In this document: one piece after another, positions 46,360-57,504 of the stretch | How positions within the stretch are numbered: position 1 is the stretch's first letter | Layout: every line of letters starts with the position of its first letter | Origin: Locusta migratoria | Lineage: Eukaryota > Arthropoda > Insecta > Orthoptera > Acrididae | DNA: 64,000 nt | Assembly (NCBI GenBank): GCA_026315105.1 | Contig: CM048744.1 | Location: 367,929,159-367,993,158, forward strand | Direction of reading: 5' to 3' | Translations under genes and position numbers: made by a program | Notes under the pieces: generated by a model | What the model saw: the letters and a program-made list of their open reading frames with translations, nothing else | Told to the model about the DNA's origin: nothing | Database searches by the model: none

Positions 46360-46595
46360 GGGAAGGACGCTTAGGGTTTAACGCCCCGTCAACAGCGTGG
46401 TCGGTAGAGGCGGAGTTGACGCTCGGGCTGTTTGGGTAAGGATGTCTAAGGAAATCGGCCTTGCCCTGTCAAATGAACGATCCCGGCATTTGCCTGGAGT
46501 GATTTATAGAAATCTTGATGACCGGAGGTAGATTTGAACCGCCATCCTTTCGATTGCGAGTCCAGTGTGTTACCACTGCGCCACCCCGCTCGATG
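46360..46595 (-). mobile_element. SINE, GCGCCACCTCGC-headed family, copy 2
   Basis: Minus strand: ATCGAGCGGGGTGGCGCAGT, A-box-like, then TGGACTCGCAATCG, GGATGGCGGTTCAAATC and the body through GGGGCGTTAAACCCTAAGCG. Same block order as at 25852-26062. Confidence 0.82.
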
Positions 46596-48189
46596 ATGGA
46601 GATGTAATAAATGGATATCGCGATGAGAATATTTGAATAAAAATGTGAATTATCAATATTCTAAAAAAAAAAAACAACACCGAAGTAACTGTAGAAAAGC
46701 AACCTAAACAGAAGCATCATACATGATATGCACAAATTTCCTCTACAATATGTTGGCAATGAATCTGGAACAGACTTTTGTACCCTCTTACGTGTACAGT
46801 TAGTAATGAAATGAGTCAACACAATTAGGTACAAAGACGAGTGTTGGATCTGTTGAGCAGAAACTACCACGAGGAATTAAACAACAATAGGATGGGTGGA
46901 TCACACCACTAAGACTTTTACCCAATAGGGGTACCGACATACCACAGCAAGAGAATTCAATATAAAAGCTGTTTACGTCTTCACATAAAATGTTTGTGCA
47001 AATAACTGACCATCCAGTTTGTAACAAATGAAATGAAGCGAACGTCATGAGGCCCCCCAGTTAGGCAGTACGCAGAAACGAATGGGATCGCTTTTTGCGC
47101 GCTCCGGCAGACGTGGAACGAGATCTAACCAAGGTCACATTTCTTTTCAAACCACAACTTTGGGTAACACGTTAATGTGAGTTATGGTCGACACATGGTC
47201 TCAGGAGGCCATCGTGCGTCGTTAGCGCTCGCGGTGTCCAAGGAGAATAACCAAGGTTCAGTAAGTCGGGGGAGGGGGGGGGGGGGGCATCGTCGGGAAG
47301 CAAGACCATAAGGCTAAATGATTGTATAATGTGCGTCGTTTGGAATTGTAACTACTTTCCTAGATGACAAACCTGTTTTTTTTTTAATAAATAAAAGTAA
47401 ATGGCAGAAACGAGAGTTATTGTATTACTGTTGACGGTTTCAAATGTGACTTTAACAGTATATAAACCTCCTACTAATTCAGTTATTTATGAACACTTTA
47501 CACAGTTCTCCTTCCGGTCGGGTAAACCGATGACGAAAACAAACTGAAGGGTAAACAGCCCCCCCCCCTCGGGGGGGGGGGGGGGGTGTTCACGGCTCTT
47601 TCGTGAGTACGTACATGTCACGCCCGGGGCCTCGAGCCAATGCAGTCTTTCTTCCTTCTTTACTTCCCGGATTACATTTTCTTTTCCTTCCCTCCCCACC
47701 GGAGGAGCGATAACCTTAGCAGTGTGGTCCCCCTATCCCAAACAATCAACCAACCAACTAGTAAACAGCTAGCAGAATATTTCAGAAGCTACATCTCGAT
47801 TCGAAACTAAGCTTGCGATATGTCTGAAAAGGAAAAATGTATTGCCACTAGTGTCTTGCGGTAATAAAGACATGGAACTTTAATCTGGAAAGCAATCAAA
47901 AATTAAGATCACTTAGCGAACAACGAAAAAACTCCCGTTGTGAATTACTAGAAGAGACTCAGGAAACAAATTATGTTATTTCTTTGCAGCCGTCGGCAAG
48001 TTCCAAAGGTATGTGAGGAGAACAGTCTCCAGGCCTTCAGATATGTACCTCTGGCTGGCATTACGAACTACACTGGTGTCGGGGGCAGAGGGCAGAATTC
48101 CATACCACCGCAAACCGTAATATCGAGAGTATGAAAGTATGGCGATGCAGTAGACAGCAGTTCAATATTCTCTCACCACGACGTCCGCC
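46596..48189. other. Unassigned, with G- and C-homopolymers
   Basis: A G-rich run at about 47268-47287 and C10-TC-G16 at 47559-47586. No transposon or coding domain recognised. Confidence 0.45.
47559..47586. repeat. Poly-C/poly-G hairpin
   Basis: Ten C, then TC, then sixteen G: self-complementary, and the G-run can also form quadruplex-type structures. Confidence 0.9.
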
Positions 48190-48801
48190 GGCTCCCATCC
48201 GACCATCGTGGTGATGGTGCAGGCATAATCAGGATTTAGGCGACATTGCTTTTACTGACGATTCCCGATTATGCCTCCACCACGACGATGGTCGGATGAG
48301 AATACGTAGACACAATGGTGAGAGAGTAGTGAACTGTTGCCTTATACATCACCATAATAACGCTACGCCCGGTATTATGGTTTGGGGCGATATTTATTAC
48401 ACCCCCTAGGATGCACCGCCGGTACAATAACAAGCTAACACCACAAGTGTTGGCGTCTGGTGTCCTACAATAACTTTGAAGTTTTCCGACGGCCACACGT
48501 GGCACGCTATGTTCAAGGATTCATCGTCGGCCATCGGACTTGATTGCTACCTCTACCTATCGAAAATGTCTGTTCAATGACTGCCGAACGACCGGAACGG
48601 GACACACAAATAATCAACTTTGTTAATGCGTGGGAACAGAATTGACTGCTATACCCCAATAACACACCTACAGTCAGCAATCGCGCAACAATCAATACTG
48701 ATTTCATAACCTTCCTCACTTCACAATGGGCTATGCCTTCAATCACGTGATATTAAAATGTATTATCTTCCAAATAAATTTCCTGCGGTCCTTCTTGGTA
48801 A
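48190..48801 (+). pseudogene. Tc1-like transposase relic with internal inverted duplication
   Basis: The plus frame reads DIAFTDDSRLCLHHDDGRMR, then NNATPGIMVWGDI, matching the first catalytic block (FSDESRF) and the GVMVWGAI block of Tc1-like transposases. Later blocks are scrambled, but DNA at 48485-48620 aligns with the relics at 17680 and 34880. The end GGTCCTTCTTGG (48790-48801) is shared with the 17.6 kb relic. A 32-35 bp inverted duplication (48195-48230 against 48267-48298) covers the LHHDDGR codons. Confidence 0.7.
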
Positions 48802-49084
48802 TGCTCTGATTTAGTTTTGAATAGCTTTTTGGTTTTTTTATTGTCTAAATGTACTTAAAAGAAATACTATATTCGTACACACAGTTACTTACCAGCTGTA
48901 TGTCTGTAAGTCTGCACACACTCTGTAAACATTGTTGAAGCCTCGGGAAATGATGATGGCACTGAGCTCCCTGACCGATCTCGATCGGGAGTCTTGCCAG
49001 AGCTAGTGCACCCCAAATAGTGACTATTCGCACAACCCGGCGTATCTCAACTCGACAGTTACTTTTACGACTATCGGTAACAAT

Positions 49085-49087
49085 TGT

Positions 49088-49137
<50 letters not shown>

Positions 49138-49225
49138 CCTTACGATAGGCAAGTTTAACTATTTTATAAGTCTAGGGACCTATGACCTCCGTAGTGTGGT
49201 CTCTTATATTCACAAACATTTGTAA
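49085..49225 (+). mobile_element. SINE family B, 5'-truncated by a GT array
   Basis: A GT array is followed by TTTCCTTACGATAGGCAAG, TCTAGGGACCTATGACC and TTCACAAACATTTG, the body and tail of family B. The head is lost. Confidence 0.7.
49090..49135. repeat. (GT)n microsatellite inside a SINE
   Basis: About 23 GT units at the position where family B carries a short GTGTGTG. Confidence 0.97.
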
Positions 49226-49666
49226 GACATGAAATTTGAAATTCCTTTTCGTTTTATTAATTCCGTGTTACGTGGTTAGACAATCGTTCTGTGAATCCAC
49301 GATAGCCTTGACAACATCACTGGCGATGTCTTAAGTGAGTAAACATCGGTACTATTTGAATTACATTAATTTGTCTCCTACACGGTTTTCCGACGCTTAC
49401 TGAATTCCAAAATGACAAAAACAGTAAGAAAACACCTGAATCCATCCTCTTGGGCAGTTTTGTTGTACAATGGAAACAAACTTGCAATAACATTCCGGAA
49501 ATCGCTTACCAGTATCTTAGATATTCTTCTCGACTTATTTAGGTGAACAAGGGTGTTATCTGCTTAAAAACAAATCCAGCAATCAATTGAAGTTAAGCGA
49601 TGATATGCTTGTAGCTTCCGAGCAACAGTAGTAACCATAGGATTACCGAGCTTTAAGATGACAGCT
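49226..49666. other. Unassigned
   Basis: Nothing recognised. Confidence 0.5.
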
Positions 49667-49868
49667 GCCGGCCGCGGTGGCCGAGGGGACTGAGGCGCTC
49701 CAGTCACGGTCTGCACGGCCACTACGGTCGGGGGGGGTTCGAATCCCTCCTCGGGCATAGATATTTGTGCCGTTCTTAGTATTAGTTAATTCACAAGTAG
49801 TTTTTAAGTTTAGGGACTGATGACCCCGTAGTGAAGTCCCATAAGCTATACAAACATTTGAACATTTT
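49667..49868 (+). mobile_element. SINE family A, full length
   Basis: GCCGGCCGCGGTGGCCGAGG head, B box GGTTCGAATCC, CATAGATATTTGTGCCG and a complete tail to AACATTTTTTG. I could not find a matching target duplication. Confidence 0.92.
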
Positions 49869-50054
49869 TTGAATCGTGTGGTTCCTGTTCACAGCAAAGA
49901 AATCATGGTGGTCCCTGGTCTAATAAAGGTGTGAGCGACTGCTTAAAGCATTTGGCGTTACGTTAGCCACCGTGTACGCAACATTTACTTTGGAAGTAAG
50001 TAGGCTTAACGCTCCCTGCAGCTTCACACGACAGGCTGCAATAAACAATGGGAA

Positions 50055-50350
50055 TGAATGTTGCATACAGTTCCTCGCCTCGGCAGTTGGCGTCAGACGC
50101 TAATGCTGACAATAACGCCGTGCGGCGGCTGATAGCCATACATGAGCCGGCTGGCCGTTATTTTGGCGGCGCGCCGGGCGCTGGCTAGCCGCCAGTCGCA
50201 GCCGCAGCCAGTTCCCGCCGCCGCGCCGGTTGGGCCCGGTCGTGAAGCGTCCACGACAGCCCGCGGGCCGTCAGAATGGGCTCCCGCCGCGAGGGCGCCT
50301 TTCCAAACTGCGCGTACTGACCTGCTATTCTGGGCGCGCGCGAAATTGGT
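50055..50350. other. GC-rich island
   Basis: Very GC- and CpG-rich. A 116 aa plus frame starts at 50142, rich in Ala, Arg and Pro, with no domain, and its end runs into the SINE at 50466. Candidate promoter, 5' exon or enhancer. Confidence 0.4.
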
Positions 50351-50465
50351 GCCCCTTATATTTAGATCTACACTTTCGGAACACCGGTATCTAAAATACC
50401 ACAGCTGCGCACAAGAGTTGATTGTGATTCTCGTGGCACCTCAAGCGCTAATTACTGTTCTTCAC

Positions 50466-50666
50466 GCCGGCCGCGGTGGCCGAGGGGACTGAGGCGCTCC
50501 ATTCACGGTCTGCACGGCCACTACCGTCGGGGGTTCGAATTCCCCCTCGGGCATGGATATTTGTGCCGTCCTTAGTCTTAGCTAGTTCGTAAGTAGTTTG
50601 TAAGCTTAGGGACTGATGACCCCGTAGTTGAATCCCATAAGTTCTACAAACATTCAAACATTTTGA
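50466..50666 (+). mobile_element. SINE family A, full length
   Basis: Complete head, B box GGTTCGAATTC (one change), body and tail. A perfect 12 bp target duplication ACTGTTCTTCAC lies at 50454-50465 and 50667-50678. Confidence 0.95.
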
Positions 50667-50678
50667 ACTGTTCTTCAC

Positions 50679-51230
50679 AGAAAATGGACCACTACTTTAA
50701 GTTATCCTGAGGACAACAAATCCTTCCATGTCCGAGGGAGCTACTAGACGGTTGTGTAAATCTGACATCTACAATTGCTCCTTTCCAGGAGTGTTCCACA
50801 GATGTACAAGATCTGTCCAAAAATAAATAAGTAAATAATCCGAAATCTTCTCGACAAATAATTTCTACTTCTTGCGCATAGTCATCATCGAAATAATATC
50901 TTCTACAATTCATACACCACCCCCAGCGCCGTTACTGCGTCCGGAAGCAGTCTTACAGAAAAACCTTCAACTCTCGGAATTCAGTTCCGGATGGGACTTC
51001 GCAAGACAGTAGCAGAGAGTCCATCTTTTGAATATGGCAAATAGTAATGCAACATAAAATGTATGAGCGGGAAAAGAGGGCGGGGGGGGGGTGTTAGAAG
51101 GGTTCCAAGAAGAATAAGTGAATACAGAATGATCAAAATTGTGAAGCCAGTTTTGTAAGGTTGCAGAAGATATATGGGCATCGTAATACTACGTCATTCT
51201 GATGTGTACACCAGGAAAATGGGTGGGTGG
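50679..51230. other. Unassigned
   Basis: Nothing recognised apart from a short poly-G run near 51082. Confidence 0.5.
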
Positions 51231-51242
51231 GGAGGGGTGAAG

Positions 51243-51384
51243 GCCGGCCATGGTGGCTACTACGGTCGGCGGTTCGAATCCCCCGTCCTTAGTGTTTGTT
51301 AGTACGTAGTTTGTAAATTTACGGACTGATGACCCCGTAGTTAAGTCCCATAAGTTATACAAACATTTGATTTATTTATTTATT
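51243..51384 (+). mobile_element. SINE family A with two internal deletions
   Basis: Lacks about 40 bp of the head (CCATGGTGGC joins ACTACGGTCG) and the CTCGGGCATGGATATTTGTG block after the B box. Flanked by a perfect 12 bp target duplication GGAGGGGTGAAG at 51231-51242 and 51385-51396. Confidence 0.92.
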
Positions 51385-51396
51385 GGAGGGGTGAAG

Positions 51397-52525
51397 TAAA
51401 AATAATTGTTTTGTTCCTCAGAACCGAACATATTAGATTTGGTGATTTCGAGAGATATATAGAAGAATCTACTGATAAAAATTGCACACAACCACAAGAT
51501 AACGTAAAATCATAACGTACAGGAATAATGCAGGTGAAGATATTTCGGTGAGTGTGCAGGTTATGAATGGTACAAGTCAAGTGGCATGCCGCATTTTCAT
51601 TGGCTGCTGCTAGATTCCAAAATGGATTTGTGGATTCGTCCCTTATGCCGTATTACGTAGTTTTCGAGTTCGTACAAGTTACTGTCAATACTGGATTTCC
51701 ACAAGAACATGCTAGCCCCAAAAGGGAAAAAAAGCTAAGAACGGTTTGCCATCATTTTCTGATTGCATATATTTTTACAATATTTTCATGTATTTAAAAG
51801 ATGGCAGTTAAAAGTTAAAGTGCAACAATGCACTTAGTCAAGATATCAAATATTCACACCTAGGTTTGGTTGACGGAGGTGGGTCTTAACTTTCTTAACC
51901 GTAATAAATTATAGGATTCGGGGAATAGTTTTAACATTATGGAATCCCTAATTTAATATTTTAATTGTAAGTACCATTCAACTCAGTGGGATAGTTTTAC
52001 TTTCACTTATATATTACCTCCGTTTTGCCAATTTCCGTACATGCAGTTAAGTTTTATAATCACGTATGTCGCATTGTAATGTTTCGATGGTTTCGTTTTA
52101 TTCAGGTATAAAACCTGATGATCTTACTACAGGTCGCGAAACTGGTAGCGTCCGTTTTCAAAAAGTGAAAACAGCTGCAGCGGAACATTTTTATTCCTGA
52201 TGAAAATTGTTTGATGCAATTGATAACGTTATTATTAATTTTATTTAAAAATTGTTACAGTTTTTAAAACAAATAATAAAAATAACATATCTCCTGCAGG
52301 AAATGATCAAACCCAAATCATACGCACAGCAGGCAGCCTAAGTTACTACCTGAGCTGTTTCGTTATGCTTCTGTTCAGGTCCCATAGTCTAGCACATACG
52401 TTCCATATTAGTTGCGCGTAAACTTTAACGCCCTTTTTCGTGGAAATTTCTGGACAGTGCGCTTTAAAACTAAGAGTTGACACCCTTGACGTATACTACT
52501 AACATGCGAAGTCTCACCTCCAAAC
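51397..52525. other. Unassigned, containing a Penelope-like end motif
   Basis: AT-rich. Near 52100-52200 lies AAAACCTGATGATC...GGTCGCGAAACTGGTAGCGTC with GTTTT after it, a motif arrangement typical of Penelope-like element ends (see findings). No reverse transcriptase seen. Confidence 0.4.
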
Positions 52526-53020
52526 TCAACTCCCGAGACCAGAAGAACCCCTAGTTAGTATATCAGTTGCCGGATAGCACCATAATCCGTCTGCAAATAT
52601 CCTTTTATTTCGCTTATAGTTGTCAATCTTCGTTCTTTGAACGGTGCTGTCTAGTTTGGAAATAATAAAAAGCCCGCAGGGGCCAGATCTGTAAAGTACA
52701 GAGTCCCCGCAGCATAGTGATTTAGTTGTGTAATAGTCACGCACCAACGGGAGTGACTGTGCGGGCGCGTTATCGAGACGCAAGAGTCATTAACTGTCTC
52801 ACCACATTTCAGGCCGTTCGCTTTTCACATTTTTCTAGCAGGCGACGGAACATGTACCAATGGTACCTCAACTAAGAGTTTTTGGCAGTGACACAGAAGT
52901 CAAAGAAAGAAAACTATCAGCATGGCTTTGACATCTGACCCGACCTGACGAGCATTGTTTGGTCTTCGAGAACTTCTCATGACCATTGCGAAGACTGAAC
53001 CTCTTTAAGCACTCATCACT
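52526..53020 (-). pseudogene. Mariner-like transposase relic
   Basis: The minus strand reads RRPNNARQVGSDVKAMLIVF (about 53000-52900), later LLRLDNAPAQSLPLVRDY and CGLFIISKLDSTVQR. These line up with the RPKK-R-x-x-x-S-K-V-K-x-M-L-x-V-F-F-D block, the HDNAPAH block holding the second catalytic Asp, and the C-D-F-F-L-F-P-K-L-K-S block of mariner/SETMAR-type transposases. The third Asp is replaced by Gly in CGLF. Several stops are present. This is a different subfamily from the copy at 58.8 kb. Confidence 0.68.
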
Positions 53021-53693
53021 GCTTACTTACTGTATCATTTGGTGTGTCTTTGTAAATGTTTTCTTCAGTTCCAAGCAAAATTTAATGCAGATGCGTTGCT
53101 CCTCGTAAAGACCCCAACAAAATTTATGATTTATCTTCCGACCAACCAAGTGAACAGCCAACCAACCAAATCCGTAGCAGCCCACAGACGTGCCGACCAA
53201 GTGCACGCAAAGATCGCAGTGCCTCCCTGTTCTGGTGTCTGGTTGCCGAACTGTTCGTTTTCGCGTGACCGCTGTGCAGACAGCCGACGATCGCAGGGAG
53301 GAAGTTGGTCGGGTAGCGCTACACACGGTACAATTTGTAAGTTGGAGTGGTAGTGTGCCCGACCAACCATCCGACAAGAAAAGTTGGTTGGGAAGCGCCT
53401 CCACGCCTCCAATTTATCAGACCGCCGATAAATTAGTCCTGACAAACCGGAACGTGTGTAGGGGGATTAAACCTCCCATGTCGAAATTCGAAAACTGAGT
53501 GACAACGTTCTACTGAATACAGCATTGGCAACTTACATACATACAATAATAATACTTCCGGCTGATTCACAGTCAACATTTCGGTGTGCAGACAACAGTA
53601 TGTCGCTCCAACACTATTGACTCAAAGTCACGAATGTTCCGGAATTTTTTGAACAGACCTCGTACACAACACTACATCAAAATTAACACCGCA
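53021..53693. other. Unassigned, with repeated CCAACCAA motifs
   Basis: CCGACCAACCA occurs near 53139 and 53359 and TTGGTTGG near 53383, giving partial inverted symmetry. AATTTATC...GATAAATT forms a small hairpin at 53410-53434. No named family. Confidence 0.35.
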
Positions 53694-54546
53694 CGGCGAC
53701 TTGACACCGTCCCTTGATTTTACGTAAGCCAGGCGTTCGGAGATGTCACGTGACATTCCTCGCCCAGAACTCTCTGGGGCATACGCCATCTTGCTTGCTG
53801 TATATGTTTTGGTGTCTGTTACGTACTATGCAGCTTTAGTTGAATGCAAATGAATCAATACGACTGGCTTACGGTGGTCACTAACTACCTAAGGTTCAAA
53901 GACGTCCGAATGCGTCGACTTTCATTCTGTAGAAAAAAAGAGGCACTGTCGTGTTTTACGGCCCATTTTAGAATTGCCAGTAGTGATACGATTTTGTGAC
54001 ACCATTTCGGACAAAAATAATAAAAATTCGTTGTTACGTATTTCACGGCATGTTCACGAAATAGAATAAACGCACATTTTAGGGGGACCACTTTTATATA
54101 TGCTCAACTCTAAACATTGCAGAACACAGCTCTATTTAAATAATAAGGGTGCCCGAAACCCCTTTAAGAGCCAAGACGAAAAAAAAGTGGTAGTGGCATG
54201 TTTCGAACTACCAGCCATGTGCATCACAACCTTACGCGCTGCACACTACACTACGACAGACAGTCGCGAAATGGTTCCTTAATTCTCGTAATACTAGAGG
54301 AAGTTGTCAACTACTAACATGGCATTTTAGACACTAGATTATAATTTATCGTACTAATAACGATGTGTTTTTGTTAATTCTTCAGTGCGCCATTGCTTTG
54401 AAATCACAATGCCTAAGTTATAATAATAAAATCATGAAATACAGCAAGCAAGATGGCGTATGCCACAGAGTTCTGGGCGAGGAATGTCACGTGACATCTC
54501 CGAACGCCTGTCTTACGTAAAATCAAGGGACGGTGTCAAGTCGCCG
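53694..54546. mobile_element. 853 bp element with about 108 bp inverted repeats
   Basis: The left arm 53694-53802 (starting CGGCGACTTGACACCGTCCC) and the right arm 54440-54546 are complementary with only a few differences. The interior is AT-rich with no transposase; a tRNA-like trace (GTAGTTCGAAAC on the minus strand) lies near 54205. No target duplication is evident at either edge. Confidence 0.75.
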
Positions 54547-55005
54547 TTATTTCTGCAAATATCTCTGTATCGGTGCTAGTTATGAAAAACACATACCAGA
54601 GCAAAGTTATAGACAATTTCCACCTCTACAAATTTCGTTATTCGATTTTCGTGTCAGATGCACGGTTTACTCGGAAATAAAATTATAAATGGCTTTTTTT
54701 AGTGTTACTAACGTATTTTTTGTCCGAAATATTTGGAAAAGGGAGATTCTGGTCTCTGGCAGCCAAAAATTACGTCTGTAAAATTTGGTGTCGATCGGTT
54801 GAACGGTTCGACCTAAAAAGTGGGAACACGTTACCGACAGACAGACATCGTAAAATCGCTATTAGTTTTGCAAATATCTCTGAAACTATACCAGATATGA
54901 AAAAATATAACAGAGCAAAGTTGTAGAGAATTTTCTCCTATACAAATTCGGTTGTTCAATTTTTGTGTCAGATGAACGGTTAAGCCGTTATTTTAATTTA
55001 AATTT
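54547..55005. repeat. Diverged direct repeat, two units about 307 bp apart
   Basis: GCAAATATCTCTG, AGAGCAAAGTT, TACAAATTCG-type and TTTTGTGTCAGATG blocks occur in the same order at 54554-54670 and 54861-54980. The units are roughly 75-80% alike by eye. Confidence 0.7.
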
Positions 55006-55516
55006 CGAACTGTCAAAAGGTGATCGCAAGGGCCCAATTTTAATGTTACTACCGTAACCTAAAGTAGGCCACAGGCATCGATGAGCGGGTGAGCACGTTA
55101 TGGACTTTGGTGGGTGCTGGTTGCAAAACATGCTTCCTTAAGATCCTGTTTACCCAACTACCGTAATGACCCATATGGGTTGTTAGACGCTTTCGTCCAG
55201 CTCGTGTCTTCTAACAGTTCTGTGGCTGTACTGTCTATCGGGGAATTTCAGTGTTGTAACAACTTAATATGATTAAATAATGCATTCGTCTATGACAACC
55301 ACAATTTTCCCCATTAGTAAGTTAATACTTTACGGGATCTTACAGCTTTTTTTATTTGTAATTTGTTTTCTTTTTTTCACGTCTTTCCTTGAATCTTTAG
55401 TGTAAGATGCATTTTTTTCATTAGATGGCAAAACGAAGCAAACAAATATAATAAATTCAATAATGGCAATAATGGATAATGGCAATGTGAATCATTATAA
55501 AGAATTTGCCCATATT
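55006..55516. other. Unassigned
   Basis: Nothing recognised. Confidence 0.5.
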
Positions 55517-55527
55517 AGGTACAACAT

Positions 55528-56403
55528 AGCGCGGGATTAAAATAGGTGAAAACAAAATAAGCAGTCTCGCATATGCGGATGACTTAGTTGTAATGGCCAA
55601 TTCGATTGAAAGGTTGCAAACTAATATTTCAGAGCTCGATCAGAGGTGCAAGGATTATGATATGAAGATTAGCATCTCCAAAACGAAAGTAATGTCTGTG
55701 GGAAAGATATTCAAACAGATTGAGTGTCAAATAGGAGGAACAAAGTTAAAACATGTAGACAGTTTCAAGTACCTGGGATGTATTTTCTCACAGGATGGCA
55801 ACATAGCGAAAGAAATGGACTCGAGGTGCAGCAAAGCTAATGCAGTGAGTGCTCAGCTAAGATCTACTCTCTTCTGCAAGAAGGAAGTAAGTACCAAGAC
55901 TAAGTTAGCAGTGCACCGCTCTATCTTTCGACCAACTTTGTTGTATGGGAGTGAAAGTTGGGTGGATACAGCTTACCTTATTCATAAGGTAGAGGTTACA
56001 GATATGAAAGTAGCATGAATGATTGCAGGTACTAATAGATGGGAACAATGGCAGGAGGGTGTCCATAATGAGAAAATCAAAGAACAACTGGGAATGAACA
56101 CCATAGATGAAGCAGTTAGAGCGAACTGACTGAGATGGTGGGGTCATGTTACACGCATGGGAGAAGCAAGATTACCTAAGAGACTCATGAGCTCGGCAGC
56201 GGAGGATAAGAGGAGTCGAGGTAGACCAAGAAGAAAGTACTTAGATTCGGTGCAGAATGATTTTGAAGTAAAAGGCATAACATCAGACGATGCATCAATG
56301 TTAGCATTGAACAGGGGATCATGGAGGAATTTTATCAGAGGTACTATGCTCCAAACTGAACGCTGAAAGGCATAATCAGTCTCTAATGATGATGATGATG
56401 ATG
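55528..56403 (+). pseudogene. RTE-like LINE, 5'-truncated, with (ATG)n tail
   Basis: Starts within the RT: SLAYADDLVVMANS is an intact motif C, followed by ISISKTKVMSVGK, FKYLGCIFSQDGN, LLYGSESW and, after a stop and frameshifts, RWWGHVTRMGEARLPKRLMS and RGRPRRKYLDSV. It ends in an ATG/GAT array. A perfect 11 bp target duplication AGGTACAACAT lies at 55517-55527 and 56404-56414. A different family from the 27 kb LINE, as the tail and wording differ. Confidence 0.9.
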
Positions 56404-56414
56404 AGGTACAACAT

Positions 56415-57273
56415 TTGAAAGAAATTTCAAGACTTTAAAAAGAGAATAACAAGTTAGATGTAAAGATGATGTGTTTAATGTCTGTTACTGTGCGTCCAAG
56501 ACAGAGTGACACTGTACGGCTGTCGCTGACAGAGCGAGAGCAAAATAGGGACTGACACAGTGGTTGACCTATATCGTTTTGTTGGTCCTAACTGTGTGCT
56601 AAAGAAATAGGATGGTGAGGGATACAGTGTAGGGGCCGCCACTGGTGGTGAGTCTTGGCGAACTAATCCGACGGGTGAGGCAACTCGCCTCCGACAGCCT
56701 GGTGGACAGGAACGGCGTATCGGTTCGCCGGTTATGGCGCTGCCCTGGATCGTTAATGCACCTCTAACTCACCAGCGGGGTGCACGCCATTCCTGGAGAA
56801 ACCTCTCCCATTCCCGTCAAGATCGTCCTCTCTGCCCTTCACGTTGCGAGCGTATGTAGCTCCCAAGACGCATTCTCTCTCATGCGGTTCGAAAATGTTC
56901 AACACCGTATTACGATGTGGAATGACATCGCTAACCCTTACGAATTCTGACGGTCTCGGTTACAATATTCGCTTACTTAATTTATTATTATTATTATTAT
57001 TATCATCATCACTGCCTAGAAAAGATGCCGATGGACAGTTATTGCATGCTGAATACGGCTCTTACGGCAGTCGTCGCATTGAACAAGGCACGGACGTCTC
57101 CGAGTGGCTCTGCATTTACTCTTGCCAAAGGTAATTACCACGAACTGTGCGGTGTTGCCCTTCCTCTGACTGCGAGAAATTTCATTTTAGCGAAATGTAC
57201 TTTTCTTTAAAACGTTTGTGAATGTAGAATGTGCGACTGTTATTAAGAGATGGTTAACACAACGATCTGCTTG
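56415..57273. other. Unassigned, with a (TTA)n array
   Basis: GC-moderate 56630-56960, then (TTA)n at 56981-57003 that could be another LINE tail. No RT domain precedes it. Confidence 0.4.
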
Positions 57274-57504
57274 TTGCACTAGTGACTGGTTGCAGTTTCT
57301 CTGGAATCCGATTGATTACCAATCGCCGACCCATCTGACACTTCACTACACAAATAACGTCACAAAGCGCAACTTCAGAGGCACACTGCACCGTCACTAT
57401 TGGCGTACCGGCAGGTCAAAGTGCAATGCGGCATGGCACACGCAGAGAGGCCTCTAATGGGCGACTGCAGAGTTTTTGCAGATGCGGGAGTATCACTAGT
57501 GCAA
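57274..57504. repeat. Possible 231 bp MITE
   Basis: Termini TTGCACTAGTGA (57274-57285) and its exact complement (57493-57504). No target duplication found, so coincidence is possible. Confidence 0.35.

Noticed and set aside
50142..50492. 116 aa Ala/Arg/Pro-rich protein
   Set aside because: A low-complexity frame created by a GC-rich island; its C-terminal part is SINE sequence and no domain is visible.
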